Under the pieces are notes generated by a model. The model was not told where the DNA came from. It saw nothing but the letters and a program-made list of their open reading frames with translations, and searched no databases. The translations under genes and the position numbers were made by a program. Source: Deltaproteobacteria bacterium (GTDB taxonomy: Bacteria > JADJOY01). From it: a DNA stretch of 49,664 bases. Of this stretch, positions 1 to 9,437 are shown piece by piece (position 1 is the first letter of the stretch; every line of letters begins with the position of its first letter). The stretch covers positions 1 to 49,664 of the forward strand of contig JADJOY010000045.1 in the NCBI GenBank assembly GCA_016713535.1, in the 5' to 3' direction.

Positions 1-1535
1 CCAGATCCTGCCGCTCGGCACGCTGGCGATCGCGACGCCGCTCACCGCCGCCGGCTTCTCGGTCGAGATCATCGACCAGCGCGTGAACGAGGACTGGCGC
101 GCGAAGGTGCGCGCCGCGGCCGCGGCGAAGCCGGTCTTCTTCGGCGTGTCGTCGATGACCGGCGTGCAGATCAAAGGCGGCCTGCAGGCGTCGCGGATCG
201 TGAAGGAAGTGGCGCCGGACGTGCCGGTGGTGTGGGGCGGCGTCCATCCGAGCCTGCTGCCGGACCAGACGCTCGCGCATCCCGACGTGGACATCGTCGT
301 CATCGGCGAGGGCGACGCCACGGCGCCGGACCTGGCGCGCGCGCTCGTCGAGGGTCGCGCCCTCGACACCGTCGACGGCCTCGGCTTCAAGCGCGACGGC
401 GCCCCGCTCAGGACCAAGCCGCGCGCGCTGCTCGAGGTCGAGAAGCTGCCCTCGACCGACTACACGCTCATCCCCGACATCGACGCCTACAAGGTCACGG
501 CGTTCTACACGGGGAAGGCCTCGCTCGCGTACCAGTCGAGCCGCGGCTGCGCCCACCCGTGCGGGTATTGCTACAACCTCGAGTTCAACGACATGCGCTT
601 CCGCGCGCGCTCGCCGGCGCGGGTGGTGGACGAGATCGAGAGCCTGATCACCCGCTTCGACCTGAAGGCGGTGTTCATGCTCGACGACAACTTCTTTCAG
701 TCGAAGCGCCGCGTGGGCGAGATCGCCGAGCGCATCCTGGCGCGCGGTCTCGACGTCGAGTTCTACAACGCCAACTGCCGCATCGATTACATCTCGCGCT
801 ACGACGTCGAGTTCCTGAAGATGCTCGGCCGCGCCGGGATCCGCGAGCTCCGCATCGGCATCGAGTCGGGCTCGAACACGACCCAGCAGCGCATCGACAA
901 GTACACGACCTTCGACGAGTGCCTGGTCGCGAACCGCAAGCTTCGCGAGGCGGGGATCGTGCCCCACTACAACTTCATGGTGGGCTTCCCCGCGGAGACG
1001 CTCACCCGAGGTGAGCGACACGCTGCGCCACATGGACCGGCTCCTCGACGAGAACCCGGACGCGTTCGTCTACAACTGCTCGCTCTTCTCGCCGTACCCG
1101 GGGACGCCGCTCTACGACGTCGCGGTGGGCGCGGGGTGGACGCCGCCGTCACGGCTCGAGGACTGGGTCACCGCCGAGTTCAAGGACCTGAACGTCGCCG
1201 CCACGCCCGCGTGGTCGCGCTACATCTGCGACGTCCACGAGTTCTCGGGCTACATCGACGCCAAGCACCGCGGGCGGCTCGGCCGCATGTACTCGAAGGT
1301 GGCGCGGGCGCGGATCCGCCGCGGCTGGGTGGGCTGGCTGCCCGAGGCGCGGTTCCGACGCCTGGTGCGAAACGGCATGGGGATCTTGCGCAAGACTTCG
1401 CAGCCGTTCAGCGAGTATCGCGAGCGTCCGGCCGTCGGCTCCAGGGGCGGCGCGATGGCGCCGATGCGTACCGACGGCACCACCCGCGGCCGCAACGCCC
1501 ACGTCGCCGCCCTCGGCACCGCGATCGAGGCGTAG
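1..1535 (+). CDS. B12-binding domain radical SAM protein, 5' truncated and frameshifted
   Basis: The reading frame is already open at the left edge, where the first residues (QILPLGTLAIATPL) match the usual start of the cobalamin-binding domain, so the true start lies outside the window. An N-terminal B12-binding Rossmann region carries WGGVHPSLLP. The radical SAM core has the CxxxCxxC cluster motif as CAHPCGYC near 549-572, which binds a [4Fe-4S] cluster to cleave SAM. Members of this class often do methylations or ring rearrangements, but the substrate cannot be read here. The frame breaks at 1005-1007: removing one C from the CCC run joins ...FPAETLT to EVSDTLRHMDRLL and restores an open frame to the stop at 1535. 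A sequencing indel is the simplest explanation. The downstream PHP gene is convergent. Confidence 0.85.
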
Positions 1536-1548
1536 GCCACTCGCGCCC

Positions 1549-1572
1549 GGGCGAGCTGACGCTCGCCCCTAC
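1549..1572. repeat. Palindromic intergenic element, GTAGGGG type
   Basis: An 8-bp perfect stem (GGGCGAGC / GCTCGCCC) with a TGAC loop is followed by CCTAC. Read on the minus strand it begins GTAGGGGC with loop GTCA. It lies in the convergent gap after the radical SAM gene and could stop transcription from either side. Confidence 0.6.
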
Positions 1573-1612
1573 ACAGCCACGAGACGGTCGGGTCGAGGCG
1601 CGGGAGCGTAGG

Positions 1613-1630
1613 GGCGGGCGTCAGCCCGCC
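1613..1630. repeat. Palindromic element overlapping the PHP gene stop codon
   Basis: The palindrome is GGCGGGC-GTCA-GCCCGCC preceded by GTAGG. The TGA stop of the minus-strand PHP gene (1621-1623) lies within the GTCA loop, so the last sense codons are encoded by one arm. It belongs to the same family as the element at 1549. Confidence 0.6.
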
Positions 1631-3009
1631 CGCTGCCGGCGCCGGTACGTCGTGGCCATGACCGCGAGCAGCACCATCGCTGCGGTCGGGAGCGTCGCAC
1701 CTCCCCCCACGCTGCCACAGCCGGTGGTGAGCGCGACGTTCGACACGGTGGTGGCGGACGCGACGACCACGCCGCTCACCGTGCCGGTCGTGTAGCCGCT
1801 GGCCGCGATGGTGAGCGTGTAGGTGCCGTTCGGCACGATCATCGCGTAGGAGCCGTCGGCCGCCGACGTGGCGACGGAGTTCTCGCCGGGGGCGGCGGTG
1901 ATCGTGGCGCCCGCGAGCGGCACGCCGTTGGCCGTGACCACGCCGGCGATCGTGCCTTCGGTGCCGGCGGGCGCCTCGTCACCCACGAAGTAGATCGGGT
2001 TGGTGAGGCACTGCGGCGCTCCTCCACCCGCGAGGCGGAGCTCGGCGCGCACGAAGGTGCGGTCGGTCGACGCGAAGGATCTCGTCGTCTCGTACACCAC
2101 GCCATCGCCGGCGATGAGGTCGGCGACGGTCTCGGTAGCACCCTCCACGACCACCAGTCGATCGCCGACCTGCGCGCCGTGCACCACCACCCGGTAGGCG
2201 ACCGCCGGGCTGCCGCCCGCCCCCCCGACCGGGATCACGTCGCCGACCACCGATTCGTAGGTCTCGTCGAGATCGCGATCCGCCTCCAGGGTGAGGTAGG
2301 GCGACGCGGGCGCGCCCACGATCACCACGTGCCCCGCGGCCACGCCCGCCATCATGTCGGCGGGAGCGTTGCTCTCGCTCAGCACCAGGTTCGTGGGCAG
2401 CTCGCTGGGCGCGAACCAGAAGTGCGAGTCGCTGGCACCCACGCCGGTCACCCGCTCGCCGGCCAGCAAGAGCTGCTGCCACCACTGCAGCGCGAGGTCG
2501 TCGGTGCCGTCCCAGAAGCTCACCGACCACACCTCGATCGCGTCCACTCCGAGGCGCCTATCGGTCTCCCACGAGCCGGCGCGCGGGTGGTTTCGCGATC
2601 ACGATCCCGCCGCGGGAGTTCACCTCGGCCACCAGCGCCTCCTTCGAGAGCCCCGAGGCGATCGGCACGCCCGGCTCGAGGCCGAGGACCCCGGCGTGGC
2701 CACCGCTCGAGTACTCGTCGCCGCAGATGGGCACCACGCTTCCGACGGGCGCGAAGCCCGGGTCCGAGCAGCCTTCGATGGTGTTGTGGTCGGTGAGGGT
2801 GACCGCGCCCTCGACCCCCATCGCCGCGCACACCTGCGCCGCGTGCTCGACGACCTGCGCGACGGTGGGCTTGAAGAGCTCCCAGCCGGCGTTGTCGGTG
2901 CTGTAGCTCAGTGCACGTGGTTGAAGAGCGCACGCCACTCGCGCGCCTGCGCGTTGGTCGCAGCGTGCCCGAGCACGACCGCCAGCGCGATCCCGATCGC
3001 CTTCTTCAT
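1621..3009 (-). CDS. Secreted PHP-domain hydrolase (CehA/McbA type) with CarboxypepD_reg-like domain and C-terminal sorting tail, two frameshifts
   Basis: The ATG at 3009 follows a GGGGGAC ribosome site and encodes a signal peptide (MKKAIGIALAVVLG...AQA). Metal-ligand motifs of a PHP-type phosphoesterase follow in order: NHVH, TDHNT, GDEYSS, a VIAKHP equivalent and GASDSH. A beta-sandwich of the carboxypeptidase-regulatory type (GVPLAGATITAAP...DGSY) comes next. The C-terminus has a Gly/Cys stretch, a hydrophobic helix and an Arg-rich end (TTYRRRQRAG), like MYXO-CTERM or GlyGly-CTERM anchors. Two single-base indels break the frame, near 2908-2911 (just after NHVH) and at 2589-2591 (one extra base before HPRAGSW). 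Correcting both gives one continuous exported protein. Substrate is unknown; a cell-surface phosphodiester or phosphonate hydrolase is possible. Confidence 0.78.
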
Positions 3010-3051
3010 CGCTCGTCCCCCAACCCGATCCTACCGCCAACTCGCCGCGCC

Positions 3052-3069
3052 GGGCGACTACGCTCGCCC
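3052..3069. repeat. Short palindrome of the intergenic family
   Basis: Arms GGGCGA and TCGCCC flank CTACGC and are followed by CCTAA. It lies between the start of the PHP gene and the divergent MFS gene, so a terminator role is unlikely here. Confidence 0.4.
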
Positions 3070-3194
3070 CTAATCCGGCGCGCCACGGACAGGACGCTGG
3101 GTCGGTGAGGAGCACGACGCCCAGGCGTCCGGAGCCAGCGCGGCCGGAGCGCGGCCCATGGGCCGCCGGGCGCCTGTTACCTGCGCCTCCGCTC

Positions 3195-4871
3195 ATGGCG
3201 ACCTCCGTCCCTCCCACACCACCCGCCGCGCTCGAGGTCGAGCCGTCGGTGTGGACGCCGCTGCGCCACCCGCTCTACCGCGCGCTGTGGACCGCCTCGT
3301 GCGTCTCGTTCATGGGGACGTGGATGCACGAGGTCGGCGCGGGCTGGCTCATGACGTCACTCGCGCCGTCGCCGCTTCTGGTGTCGCTGGTGCAGACGGC
3401 GGGCACGGCGCCGATGATCTTCTTGGCACTCCCCTCGGGCGCCCTCGCGGACGTGGTCGATCGCCGCCGGCTGCTGCTGGGCACCCAGCTCTGGATGCTC
3501 GGCGTCGCCGCGACCCTCGGCTTCCTCACCACCACCGGCCACACCTCGGCCTACGTGCTGTTGCTGCTGACGTTCGCGCTCGGGGTCGGTAACGCGCTCA
3601 ACGGGCCTGCGTGGCAGGCGCTCACCCCCGAGCTGGTGCCGCGCGCCGAGCTCGCCAGCGCGGTGTCGCTGGGGGCGATCGCGGTCAACCTCGCACGCGC
3701 GGTCGGTCCCGCGCTGGGCGGCTTCATCGTCGGCCGCTGGGGGCCCGGCGCCGCGTTCTTCACCAACGCCGCCTCGTTCCTCGCGGTGATCGCGGTGCTG
3801 GCGAGCTGGAAGCGCGCGCCGCGTGCGAGCCTGGTGCCCGCCGAGCGCGTCGCGGGTGCGATGCGCGCGGCGGTCCGTTACGTGAAGAACGCCCCCGAGC
3901 TCAGCGCGGTGCTGGTGCGCACCGGGCTCTTCGTCGCGTGTGCGAGCGCCACGTGGGGCCTCATGCCGCTGGTGGCGCGGAAGAAGCTCGAGCTCGACGC
4001 GCACGGCTACGGCATGTTGCTCGGGGCCCTCGGGCTCGGCGCGGTGGCCGGGGCCGCGGCGCTGCCGCGGGTGCGAACGCGGCTCTCGGCCGAAGGCCGG
4101 ATCGCCCTCGGCACGCTCGCTTTCGCGTCCTCCGCGGTGGCGCTCGGTGTGTTGCGCCAGCCGGTACTGGTCGGGTTTGCGATGGCGATCGCGGGCGGCG
4201 GCTGGCTCACCGCGATGGCGACCTTCAACGTGCTCACCCAGACCAGCGTGCCGGGCTGGATCCGCGCCCGCGCGATGGCGCTCTACATGCTGGTCTTCCA
4301 GGGCGGGCTCGCCCTCGGCGCGGCGGGGTGGGGAGCGCTGGCCGAGCGCGTCGGCCTCGACACCACCATGCTGGTCTCCGCGGCGGGGCTGCTCGCCGGG
4401 ATCGTGCTGGGGCGCGGCTTCCGCGTGAAGGACCCGCGCCAGGACCAGTTCGAGCCGTCGCGGCTGTGGCCCGCGCCCAAGCCGGCCGCGCCGCTCGACG
4501 CCGACCGCGGCCCGGTGCTGGTGACGATCGAGTACCGCATCGACCCGCGCCGCGCCGACGAGTTCCGCGCGATCGCCGAGGATATGGGCGCGATCCGCCG
4601 CCGCGACGGCGCCTACGCGTGGGGGCTCTTCGGCGACGTCGCCGATCCGTCCCGGCAGATGGAGGCGTTCGTGGTCGAGTCGTGGGAGGAGCACGTCCGC
4701 CAGCACGACCGCATGACCTTCGCCGATCGCGAGGTGCAGGCGCTCTTGCGCCAGTTCCACGTGCCGAGCGAGCCGCCGATCGTCCACCACCTGGTGAGCG
4801 GCTTCCCCACCGGCATCGGCGACGCGCTGGCCGAGGCCGCCCGCACCACCCGCGACACCGCCGAGCCGTGA
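3195..4871 (+). CDS. MFS exporter (MFS_3/EntS-like) with C-terminal ABM-like ferredoxin-fold domain
   Basis: I chose the ATG at 3195 because homology begins soon after it (LEVEPSVWTPLRHPLYRALW); the frame stays open upstream without protein-like sequence. Residues about 25-420 form a 12-helix major facilitator of the PF05977 type, with LADVVDRRRLLL between helices 2 and 3 and LTPELVPRAELASAVSLG typical of the family. Residues about 435-540 are soluble and resemble a dimeric alpha-beta barrel of the antibiotic-biosynthesis-monooxygenase fold (VTIEYRIDPRRADEFRAI). That two-part layout is known in the family. It probably exports a small molecule by proton antiport; the cargo is not predictable. 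Its 3' end faces xsc with only 22 bp between them. Confidence 0.88.
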   Translation: MATSVPPTPPAALEVEPSVWTPLRHPLYRALWTASCVSFMGTWMHEVGAGWLMTSLAPSPLLVSLVQTAGTAPMIFLALPSGALADVVDRRRLLLGTQLWMLGVAATLGFLTTTGHTSAYVLLLLTFALGVGNALNGPAWQALTPELVPRAELASAVSLGAIAVNLARAVGPALGGFIVGRWGPGAAFFTNAASFLAVIAVLASWKRAPRASLVPAERVAGAMRAAVRYVKNAPELSAVLVRTGLFVACASATWGLMPLVARKKLELDAHGYGMLLGALGLGAVAGAAALPRVRTRLSAEGRIALGTLAFASSAVALGVLRQPVLVGFAMAIAGGGWLTAMATFNVLTQTSVPGWIRARAMALYMLVFQGGLALGAAGWGALAERVGLDTTMLVSAAGLLAGIVLGRGFRVKDPRQDQFEPSRLWPAPKPAAPLDADRGPVLVTIEYRIDPRRADEFRAIAEDMGAIRRRDGAYAWGLFGDVADPSRQMEAFVVESWEEHVRQHDRMTFADREVQALLRQFHVPSEPPIVHHLVSGFPTGIGDALAEAARTTRDTAEP

Positions 4872-4893
4872 GCGGCCCCGCCGCGGCGCCCGC

Positions 4894-6642
4894 TCAGGTC
4901 TTGGCGCTGTAGGGCTTGTACTTGTCGAGGAGGCGCCGGGGCGGCTTGAAGGCGTCGCGGCGGAACGGCTCGCTCAGGTTCTGGGTGAGCATCAAGTTGA
5001 TGACCGTGGGGCGCTGCGAGGCGATGGCGCCGCGGAGCGCGTCGCCGACCTCGTCCTCGTGGCTCACGGTGAGGCCGTCCGCGCCCATCGCCTTGGCGAC
5101 CTCGGCGAAGTTCGGGTTGGCGAGGTCGGTGCCGAGGAAGCGGTTGTCGAAGTAGTCGATCTGGTTGCGCTTCTCGGCGCCCCACTGGCCGTTGTTGAAG
5201 ACCACGGCGACGGTCGGGATGCCCTCGCGGACGCACGTCATCACCTCGGCGAGGCTCATGCCCCACGCGCCGTCGCCGACGTACGCGATCGACGGCCGGT
5301 CGGGCCGGCCGACCTGGGCGCCGATCGCGGTGGGATAGGCGTAGCCGCAGTTGCCGAAGGCCATCGCCGCGAAGAACGAGTCGGGCTGGTCGAAGTGGAG
5401 GTAGCTGTTGGCCACCGAGCACACGTTGCCGATGTCGGTCGCGACCATCGCGTTCGCGGGGCGCGCCTTCGCGAGCGCGGCGAGCGCGCGCCGCGGATCG
5501 ACCCGCCCGGGCTCGTTGGCGCCAGCGCGCGCGGCGAGCTCGCGCGCCCACGCGTCGCGGGCGGCGGCGACGGCGGCGATGCGCGCCGGGTCGCGCCGCG
5601 GCTCGCCCACGAGGGCATGAACCTCGTCGCCGATCGTCGCGGCAGCCGCCCGCGCGTCACCGTGGATCGCGAGGCTGACTGGCCGCACCAGCCCGAGCAC
5701 CCGCAGGTCGGTGTCCACCTGGATGATGCGCGCCTGCTTGGGCCAGTAGTCGAAGCCGTATTGCGGCAGCGTCCCGAACGGGCCGAGGCGCGTGCCGAGT
5801 GCGAGCACCACGTCGGCGCGCGAGATGAGCTCCATCGCGGCCTTCGAGCCCTGATAGCCGAGCGGTCCGGCGGCGAGCTCGTGGCTGGCCGGGAAGCTGT
5901 CGTTGTGGAGGTACGAGTTGACCACCGGCGCCGAGAGCGCCTCGGCGAGGCGCACGAGCTCGGCGACGCCGCCTCCCATCGACACGCCACCGCCGGCGAC
6001 GATCACCGGGAACGCGGCGTTGGCGAGGAGCTTGGCGGCCTCGCGCAGCGCGTCGCGGTCCCCGGGGCCGCGCTCGACGCGGAACGGGCGCGGGATCTCC
6101 ACCTCGATCTCGCCGTAGAAGTGGTCGCGGGGGATGTTGACCTGGGTGGGGCCGCGCTCGTGCATCGCGTAGTGGAACGCGCGTCCGGTGAGCTCGGCGA
6201 GGCGCGTCGGGCTCATCACGTGGGTCTGCCACTTGGTGATCTTGGAGAAGATCGGGAGCTGCTCGGTCTCCTGGAAGCCGCCGAGCCCGGCGGTGAGGCT
6301 GCCGGCCTCCGGGGTGATCGCGACCACCGGCGAGTGCGCCCAGTACGCCGCGGCGATCGCGGTCACGAAGTTGGTGATGCCGGGGCCGTTCTGGCCGATG
6401 CACACGCCGTGGCGGCCGGTGGCGCGCGCGTAGCCGTCGGCCATGTGCGCGGCGTTTTGCTCGTGCGCCACCGAGAGGAACCGGATGCCGGCGAGCGGGA
6501 AGAGGTCGTGGGCGTCCATGTAGGCGGAGCCGACGATGCCGAACACGTCACGCACCCCGTACGAGGCCAGGGTCTCGACGAAGGCTTCGGACGGGGTCAT
6601 GCGTTGCTTGCCGGGGCTCGGCGGGGCGGCGCTCGCGGACAT
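4894..6642 (-). CDS. xsc: Sulfoacetaldehyde acetyltransferase
   Basis: This thiamine-diphosphate enzyme converts sulfoacetaldehyde and phosphate to acetyl phosphate and sulfite, the desulfonating step of taurine, isethionate and sulfoacetate breakdown. The Xsc hallmark sequences are present: MTPSEAFVETLASYGVRDVF, VGSAYMDAHDLFP, the activating Glu in AHEQNAAHMADGYAR, GGFQETEQLPIFSKITK and a C-terminal ThDP motif starting GDGAWGMS and ending in NNGQWGAEKRNQ. The start at 6642 is supported by GGAGG eight bases upstream. At 582 residues it is close to the family's usual length. A TauE/SafE-type carrier is divergently encoded 198 bp away, fitting export of the sulfite released. No taurine transaminase or dehydrogenase is in the window. 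Confidence 0.95.
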   Translation of the reverse strand: MSASAAPPSPGKQRMTPSEAFVETLASYGVRDVFGIVGSAYMDAHDLFPLAGIRFLSVAHEQNAAHMADGYARATGRHGVCIGQNGPGITNFVTAIAAAYWAHSPVVAITPEAGSLTAGLGGFQETEQLPIFSKITKWQTHVMSPTRLAELTGRAFHYAMHERGPTQVNIPRDHFYGEIEVEIPRPFRVERGPGDRDALREAAKLLANAAFPVIVAGGGVSMGGGVAELVRLAEALSAPVVNSYLHNDSFPASHELAAGPLGYQGSKAAMELISRADVVLALGTRLGPFGTLPQYGFDYWPKQARIIQVDTDLRVLGLVRPVSLAIHGDARAAAATIGDEVHALVGEPRRDPARIAAVAAARDAWARELAARAGANEPGRVDPRRALAALAKARPANAMVATDIGNVCSVANSYLHFDQPDSFFAAMAFGNCGYAYPTAIGAQVGRPDRPSIAYVGDGAWGMSLAEVMTCVREGIPTVAVVFNNGQWGAEKRNQIDYFDNRFLGTDLANPNFAEVAKAMGADGLTVSHEDEVGDALRGAIASQRPTVINLMLTQNLSEPFRRDAFKPPRRLLDKYKPYSAKT

Positions 6643-6840
6643 GGGCGGATCCTCCGTGCAGGTCGACGGATCGAGGTTTCGAGCGGCCAACGCTAACCCC
6701 AAAACACCCAGGCGGGGAGCGACCGACCGTCGCGCGCGCGGCCCTGCTGGTCACGAGCCGACCGTGGAGCGATCCTCGCGTGCCCTCCGCCGCTGCGCCG
6801 CGGCCGCGCCTGCCGACGGGGGCGTGGGAACCCGCCGCCC

Positions 6841-7590
6841 GTGACGCTCCCGATCCTCGCCGCACTCTTTGGCGCCGGTTTCGTGGCCGGCTTCATCGAC
6901 GCGATCGCGGGCGGCGGCGGGCTGATCGCGGTGCCGGTGCTGTTGTGGAGCGGTCTGCCGCCGCACGTGGCGCTCGGCACCAACAAGCTTCAGTCGTCGA
7001 TCGGCACCGCGGTGGCGGTGGCGCGCTACGTGCGCGCGGGGCTGGTGCGGTGGCGCGACGTGCGGCTCGGCACGATCACGTCGTTCGTCGCCGCGATGGC
7101 GGGGACCTGGTGCGTGTCGAGGCTCGACCCCGCCGCGCTACGCACGGTGATCCCGGTGCTCTTGCTGGTGATCGCCGCGTGGATGCTGCTGCAGCCCCAG
7201 CTCGGCGCGGAGGCGCGGCCGCCGCTCGTCGACCCGCGCGTGTTCGCGCTCGTCGCGGGCTCCGTTCTCGGCTTCTACGACGGGTTCTTCGGGCCGGGCA
7301 CGGGCTCGTTCTGGACGGTCGCGTGCGTCGGCGTCCTCGGGCTCGAGCTGCGCGGCGCGACCGCCTACACGAAGGTGGTGAACCTGGCGAGCAACGTCGG
7401 CGCGCTGGTGCTCTTCGCGCTCGCGGGCCGCGTCGACTACCGGGTGGGGCTGGTGATGATCGCCGGCCAGGTCACCGGCGCGCGCCTCGGCTCGGGGCTC
7501 GTGATACGGAGGGGCGCGAGCCTGATCCGGCCGATCTTCGTGGCCATGGTGGTGGCGCTCGCGCTCAAGCTGCTGCTCGCGCATCCATGA
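6841..7590 (+). CDS. TauE/SafE (TSUP) family exporter, YfcA-like
   Basis: A 249-residue membrane protein with about eight hydrophobic helices and the two family half-repeats. The first has GFIDAIAGGGGLIAVPVLL and GTNKLQSSIG; the second has GFYDGFFGPGTGSFW and TKVVNLASN. The family exports organic sulfur anions and sulfite. Divergent placement beside xsc makes sulfite or a sulfonate the likely substrate, which is inference from context. The GTG start at 6841 lies at the beginning of the conserved first helix. Its TGA stop overlaps the ATG of the next gene by four bases (ATGA at 7587-7590), so the two are probably translationally coupled. Confidence 0.9.
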   Translation: MTLPILAALFGAGFVAGFIDAIAGGGGLIAVPVLLWSGLPPHVALGTNKLQSSIGTAVAVARYVRAGLVRWRDVRLGTITSFVAAMAGTWCVSRLDPAALRTVIPVLLLVIAAWMLLQPQLGAEARPPLVDPRVFALVAGSVLGFYDGFFGPGTGSFWTVACVGVLGLELRGATAYTKVVNLASNVGALVLFALAGRVDYRVGLVMIAGQVTGARLGSGLVIRRGASLIRPIFVAMVVALALKLLLAHP

Positions 7591-9311
7591 GCTCGCCCTC
7601 ACCCTCGCCCTCGCTCGGCCACGGCGCACGCATCCTCGCCAACGCGCGGGTGCGCGTGCTCGACGACGAGGGGACGATCGTCGAGGCGATCGGCTTTCGC
7701 GCGGGCCGCGTGGCCGCCGTGGGCACCCTCGCGGAGGTGCGCGCCGAGCTCATGGTGCGCGCCGAGGAGGTCGACCTCGGTGGCGCGACCGTGTGTCCGG
7801 GCTTCGTCGACGCCCACCACCACCTTGCGCTCGCGGTCACCTACGGCGGATTGCCGGAGGTCCGCTGGCCGGTGTGCCGCTCGCTCGCCGACGTGCTGGC
7901 GGTGGTGCGGGCGCGCGCCGCGGTGACTCCGCCGGGCGCGTGGGTGACGGTCTACGGCTACGACGAGGCGCGCCTCGCCGAGCTGCGCCGTCCCACGCGC
8001 GACGAGCTCGACGCGGCGGCGCCCGAGCACCCGGTGCTCGTGATCCATCACAGCTTCCACGAGGGTGTGCTCGGCTCGCGCGGGCTCGCGGCGCTCGGCC
8101 TGAGCCGCTCCAGTGCCGAGCCGCCGGGAGGCCGGCTCGGGCGCGGCGCGTCGGGCGAGCTCGACGGCTGGGTCGCGGAGCGCAGCTTCGGCCCCGCCGA
8201 GGCGGCGGTGCGGCGCGCGCTGCTCGGCGCCGATCGCGAGGGATGGTTCCGCGCCGCGAACGACTACCAGGCGCGGGTGCTCGCGGCGGGCATCACCCAC
8301 CTCGCCGACGCCGCGGTGCCGCCCTCGCTCGAAGAGCTCTACGGCGAGTGGCAGCGCCGCGGCGAGCTTCACCTCGGCGTGACGATGATGCCGCTCGTCG
8401 AGAGCATCTTCGCGGCGCCGTTCGAGCGGCTCGGCGGCCGGCCGACGGGGTGGAGCGAGGGGCGCCTATCGATCGGCGCGCTCAAGCTCTTCGCCGACGG
8501 CGGCACGAGCTGCGCGCTCTGTTTCCGGATGCGCGACGCGCTGGTGCAGTTCGGGCAGATGCTCGCGCGCACCGTGCGCGAGCGCTCGACGGTGGCGTGG
8601 CGGCTCGCTCGCGATCAGCCGTTTCGGATCGACGCGCGGCTCGCGATCCACACCGGCTTCCGGCTCTACGAGCCGGCGACCCTCGCGCACGTGCTGCGCG
8701 CCGCCGACGAGCGTGGCTTCGCGGTGGCCGTGCACGCGGGCGGCAACGAGGCCGTCGAGGAGGTGGCGGCGATCTGGTCGTCGCGGGGCGCGAGTGCAGG
8801 CGGCGCTGCGTTGCCACGGCGGATCGAGCATCTCTTCTTCGCCAACCGCGACACCGCGCGCCGCGCCGCCGACGCGGGCGTCCACGCCGTGGTCCAGCCC
8901 GCGCACCTGGACGAGACCGGCGCGATCGTGGTCGCGAGCGGCCTACCCGGAAAGCTGGGCTTCCATCCCTATCGCACGCTGCTCGACGCAGGGGTTCGCC
9001 TCGCGGGCAGCTCGGATGCGCCGGTCAACACCTTCGACGTGTGGAGCGCGGTGCGCGCGGCGGTGGAGCGGCGGCTCGCGGACGGCCGCCCGGTGTTCCC
9101 GAGCGAGGCGCTCGCGGTCCGCGAGGTGCTGCACATGTACACCCGCGGCGGCGCCGCGGCGCTCGGGATGGCGGGCGAGATCGGCCAGCTTCGCGTCGGC
9201 GCGAGGGCCGACGCCGTGGTGCTCGCGGCCGATCCGTGGGAGCTCGAGGTCGAGCGGATCGGCGAGGCGAAGATCCTCGCGACCTACACCGGGGGCGAGC
9301 GTCGGGTCTGA
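7587..9311 (+). CDS. Amidohydrolase family protein (YtcJ-like, amidohydrolase_3)
   Basis: A metal-dependent hydrolase of 574 residues. It has an N-terminal composite beta-sandwich (ILANARVRVLDDEG), the metal site GFVDAHHHLALA, a central LFADGGTSCALC, the later ligand histidines in VAVHAGGNEAVEEV and RRIEHLFF, and the metal Asp in LAGSSDAPVN. The C-terminus returns to the beta domain (LRVGARADAVVLAADPW). YtcJ-like enzymes hydrolyse uncertain amide or ester substrates, and nothing here narrows this. Overlap with the TSUP gene suggests co-expression, perhaps for processing an N-acylated sulfonate, but that is speculative. There is no signal peptide. Confidence 0.88.
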   Translation: MSSPSPSPSLGHGARILANARVRVLDDEGTIVEAIGFRAGRVAAVGTLAEVRAELMVRAEEVDLGGATVCPGFVDAHHHLALAVTYGGLPEVRWPVCRSLADVLAVVRARAAVTPPGAWVTVYGYDEARLAELRRPTRDELDAAAPEHPVLVIHHSFHEGVLGSRGLAALGLSRSSAEPPGGRLGRGASGELDGWVAERSFGPAEAAVRRALLGADREGWFRAANDYQARVLAAGITHLADAAVPPSLEELYGEWQRRGELHLGVTMMPLVESIFAAPFERLGGRPTGWSEGRLSIGALKLFADGGTSCALCFRMRDALVQFGQMLARTVRERSTVAWRLARDQPFRIDARLAIHTGFRLYEPATLAHVLRAADERGFAVAVHAGGNEAVEEVAAIWSSRGASAGGAALPRRIEHLFFANRDTARRAADAGVHAVVQPAHLDETGAIVVASGLPGKLGFHPYRTLLDAGVRLAGSSDAPVNTFDVWSAVRAAVERRLADGRPVFPSEALAVREVLHMYTRGGAAALGMAGEIGQLRVGARADAVVLAADPWELEVERIGEAKILATYTGGERRV

Positions 9312-9343
9312 CCGCGCGCGCGATCGTACCGGGATCGATCGCC

Positions 9344-9415
9344 CTGGAGGGCGCCCGCTTCGTCGGGCGCCCCAACCCAACCCTGGGGTCGTCGACGAAG
9401 CGACGACCCTCCAGC
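9344..9415. terminator. Branched palindrome between convergent genes, probable bidirectional terminator
   Basis: Outer arms CTGGAGGG and CCCTCCAG enclose two inner hairpins, GGGCGCCCG-CTTCGT-CGGGCGCCC and GGTCGTCG-ACGAAG-CGACGACC. The predicted shape is a three-way junction. It occupies most of the 126 bp between the amidohydrolase and the convergent carbonic anhydrase. There is no T tract, so intrinsic termination is not certain. Confidence 0.6.
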
Positions 9416-9437
9416 GGCCGGATCGGGCGCCGACGCC

